Source of the DNA: UBA826 sp045564655
Lineage (GTDB): Bacteria; Chloroflexota; Dehalococcoidia; Lucifugimonadales; UBA826
Reading direction: 5' to 3'
DNA: 64,000 nucleotides
Assembly: GCA_045564655.1 (NCBI GenBank)
Contig: JBJLGX010000022.1
Location: 26,081-90,080 of the forward strand
Made by a program: the position numbers and the translations under genes
In this document: one piece after another, positions 62,124 through 64,000 of the stretch
Layout of the letters: the number at the start of each line of letters is the position of its first letter
How positions within the stretch are numbered: position 1 is the first letter of the stretch
The notes under the pieces: model-generated
The model's input: only the letters and a program-made list of their open reading frames with translations
The model's database searches: none
What the model was told of the DNA's origin: nothing

Positions 62124-62237
62124 ATGAAAGTTAGTGCTTCAATAAAAGTTAGATGTGCAAAGTGTAGGGTTATTAGACGCAATAGAAGAGCTAGAATAAT
62201 TTGTGAAAACCCGAAACATAAACAGAGGCAAGGTTAG
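62124..62237 (+). CDS. rpmJ: 50S ribosomal protein L36 (zinc form)
   Basis: A 37-residue protein starting 'MKVSASIKVRCAKCRVIRRN' with the zinc ligands of L36: Cys11, Cys14, Cys27 and His32 ('ICENPKHKQRQG'). It lies between infA and rpsM, the standard place. This is the C+ form, whereas S14 and S4 in this operon are zinc-free. Confidence 0.96.
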   Translation: MKVSASIKVRCAKCRVIRRNRRARIICENPKHKQRQG

Positions 62238-62252
62238 GAGTAATTATAAGAT

Positions 62253-62621
62253 ATGGCAATTATTTCAGGGGTTAATATCCCAGATAACAAAAGATTAGAA
62301 GTAGCTTTAACAAGAGTATATGGTATAGGCCCGAAAGTGGCTAAAGATATCATTGATAAAGCTGGTGTTATAGACAACCCTCGAGTTAAAGATTTGCCAG
62401 AAGCAGACTTAAATCGTATTAGGGAAATTATTGATGCTGATTTGGTAGTAGAAGGTGATCTCAGAAGAGATGTTAACCAGAATATAAGAAGGTTAATAGA
62501 TATTGGGTGTTATCGAGGAACAAGGCATCGTAAAGCGTTACCTGTAAGGGGCCAAAGAACGAAAACTAATGCTCGGGCTAAAAGAGGCCGACGCATGGCT
62601 ATATCTAGAAAGAAAGAATAA
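62253..62621 (+). CDS. rpsM: 30S ribosomal protein S13
   Basis: A 122-residue 30S head protein with 'ISGVNIPDNKRLEVALTRVYGIGPKVAKDII' in pieces, 'LRRDVNQNIRRLIDIGCYRGTRHRKALPVRGQRTKTNAR' and a basic tail. Normal length; 15 bases after rpmJ. Confidence 0.98.
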   Translation: MAIISGVNIPDNKRLEVALTRVYGIGPKVAKDIIDKAGVIDNPRVKDLPEADLNRIREIIDADLVVEGDLRRDVNQNIRRLIDIGCYRGTRHRKALPVRGQRTKTNARAKRGRRMAISRKKE

Positions 62622-62650
62622 AATTTAAGAATTTGGAGTTAATGTATTAA

Positions 62651-63037
62651 ATGGCAAAAAGATCTAGGACTAGAAAAAGAGATAGGGGGCCTATCCCTTC
62701 AGGGAAGGCTTATATACAATCAACTTTTAATAATACGATTGTAACTTTAACAGACCCTTCGGGAGACACAGTTGCCTGGGGGAGTGCTGGAACGGCAGGA
62801 TTTAAAGGTTCAAGAAAGTCGACAGCTTTTGCTGCTCAAAGAGCCGGAGAAGATGCTGCAAAAAAAGCTATGGATCAAGGGTTGAAACGTGTAGATATAT
62901 TTGTGCGTGGCCCTGGTGCCGGAAGAGAAGCTGCAGTTAGAGCTATTCAAAGTGCAGGCATTGTGGTTACAAGTATAAAAGATGTTACTCCTGTTCCTCA
63001 TAACGGGTGCCGACCACCTAAAAGACGTAGAGTTTAA
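62651..63037 (+). CDS. rpsK: 30S ribosomal protein S11
   Basis: A 128-residue platform protein with 'AYIQSTFNNTIVTLTDPSGD', 'GSRKSTAFAAQRAGEDAAKKA' and 'DVTPVPHNGCRPPKRRRV'. In most bacteria rpsD follows directly; here an unrelated membrane-protein gene intervenes. Confidence 0.98.
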   Translation: MAKRSRTRKRDRGPIPSGKAYIQSTFNNTIVTLTDPSGDTVAWGSAGTAGFKGSRKSTAFAAQRAGEDAAKKAMDQGLKRVDIFVRGPGAGREAAVRAIQSAGIVVTSIKDVTPVPHNGCRPPKRRRV

Positions 63038-63063
63038 TTTTAGGTTATTGGTAATAAATAGAT

Positions 63064-63891
63064 ATGATGGCACTAATAAAACTTTCCAAAATTAAGGAAA
63101 CCTTTAATATATTTATCAAAGGTTTAAATAATTTCGCCTTAATTGCGATATGTGTTTTCGCACCTTTGACTATTATTTCTATTTTAGGCCCAAGCCAAGC
63201 ATCGTTACAGGCATCATTTAATGAAGCTCAAGCTGACCAAGGGATGCTAGCTTATTTGTTTAATGGGTATGGCTTGTATACATTGCTTATATCTCTACTA
63301 ACCATATTTTCAATAACAATTGGGTTTTCTGCTTTATCTGTAGCTACGGGACAATATATAAATGATAATAAGATAGATATAGAGAATTGTTTCAGACAGA
63401 TTTCTTGGAGATTTCTATCTATATTATTCATAACTGGTATTTTGCTAACTAGTATTATTACAACTATGCTTGGGTTTGTACTATTTATTCCAACTATAGG
63501 ATTATTGTCAGCTTTAGGGATTGGTGCATTTTTCTTAACCCTTATTTCTTTATTAGTGACAGTACACGAAGGAGAGAAATATTTCTCTGCAATAAAAAGA
63601 GGGTTTCGTTTGGCTGAGTATGCCCTACTAAAAGTTGCGGGGACCATGATATTAATATCAATAATAGGGTTTTTTGTTAAATTCGTTTTAGATTTACCAA
63701 AATTATTATTAATATCATCTATTAATAATGAGATTATTTTATTTAAAGTGTTGTTTGAGACAGTTGGATTAATATCGATTTCTGTTTCTGTAACTTTTGT
63801 GGCTATTGCTGTGACTTTATTGTACTTAGATATGAGAGACCGATTTGACAGTTTTAATGCTGGCAAGTTGTCTCACCAAACTGGATTATAA
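63064..63891 (+). CDS. Multi-pass membrane protein of unknown function within the alpha operon
   Basis: I do not recognise this 275-residue protein with certainty. It has about six hydrophobic segments, for example 'FALIAICVFAPLTIISILG', 'ISLLTIFSITIGFSALSVATG', 'ILFITGILLTSIITTMLGF' and 'VLFETVGLISISVSVTFVAIAVTLLYLDMRDR'. The central 'VHEGEKYFSAIKRGFRLAEYALLKV' and the end 'LYLDMRDRFDS' resemble DUF975/GlpM-like (glycerophosphodiesterase membrane-domain) proteins. It lies 26 bases after rpsK and 51 before rpsD in the same direction, so it must be co-transcribed with ribosomal genes. The ribosome site is weak. Codon use is like that of its neighbours. Confidence 0.75.
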   Translation: MMALIKLSKIKETFNIFIKGLNNFALIAICVFAPLTIISILGPSQASLQASFNEAQADQGMLAYLFNGYGLYTLLISLLTIFSITIGFSALSVATGQYINDNKIDIENCFRQISWRFLSILFITGILLTSIITTMLGFVLFIPTIGLLSALGIGAFFLTLISLLVTVHEGEKYFSAIKRGFRLAEYALLKVAGTMILISIIGFFVKFVLDLPKLLLISSINNEIILFKVLFETVGLISISVSVTFVAIAVTLLYLDMRDRFDSFNAGKLSHQTGL

Positions 63892-63942
63892 AATATAATA
63901 AATATAAATTTGGAGATACGTTAATAAATCGTAATAAATACT

Positions 63943-64000
63943 ATGGCTAGATATACAGGACCTGTTCAGAAAAAACTTAGATCTCTTGGGTTAGAAACTT
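63943..64000 (+). CDS. rpsD: 30S ribosomal protein S4, N-terminal fragment (cut by window edge)
   Basis: The frame starts at ATG 63943 with 'MARYTGPVQKKLRSLGLET' and is open to the end of the window. 'MARYTGPV' is the conserved S4 start. The usual early CxxC is replaced by 'QKKLRS', so this is probably the zinc-free form. S4 nucleates 30S assembly. rpoA and rplQ would be expected next. Confidence 0.9.
   Translation, partial: MARYTGPVQKKLRSLGLET

Overview
The window is a gene-dense, AT-rich bacterial chromosome segment with no rRNA, CRISPR array, transposase or phage structural gene. Gene content suggests a Chloroflexota of the Dehalococcoidia/SAR202 kind, probably marine and fairly streamlined. 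The pointers are DUF1800/DUF1501/NHL-repeat cassettes, an enolase-superfamily enzyme, several SDR oxidoreductases, Ddn-type deazaflavin (F420) enzymes, a short MetE-like protein and a GuaB3-type IMP dehydrogenase relative. This placement is inferred from gene content; no 16S gene is present to confirm it. Spacing is tight, several convergent genes overlap at their 3' ends, and GTG/TTG starts are common.

Layout. 1-2.8 kb: end of a PD40 beta-propeller gene, then proBA, with proB broken by a one-base frameshift. 2.8-21 kb: an accessory block with an esterase, transporters, SDRs, two oppositely oriented DUF1800/NHL cassettes (the first also has DUF1501), an enolase-superfamily gene with an XRE regulator, an F420-type pair, and a compact operon built around a DICT sensor fused to a USP-like domain. 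21-31 kb: PIG-L deacetylase, tRNA-Ala(GGC), acyltransferase, TauE and MATE transporters, a duplicated 106-aa gene, a MetE-like gene, prfA-prmC and a GuaB3-type gene. 31-44 kb: a PfkB kinase flanked by direct repeats, queG followed by an Nmad3-like gene, a TPP riboswitch controlling an ABC importer, thiD and an MFS gene, then an M24 peptidase, hisS and a bifunctional rel. 44-64 kb: rpsT-rpsP-khpA-rimM, a consensus promoter, and one long str-S10-spc-alpha superoperon running off the right edge in rpsD.

How the genes work together. The riboswitch, ABC importer and ThiD form a thiamine-precursor salvage unit. The superoperon supplies ribosomal proteins, EF-G, SecY, Adk, Map and IF-1. It has four unusual features: L4 carries a basic hexad-repeat linker ending in a domain resembling the C-terminal domain of the RNA polymerase alpha subunit; S17 carries an acidic tail encoded by fifteen 15-bp repeats; tuf is missing between fusA and rpsJ; and a membrane-protein gene sits between rpsK and rpsD. 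The L4 fusion and the DICT operon are the best candidates for undescribed biology here.
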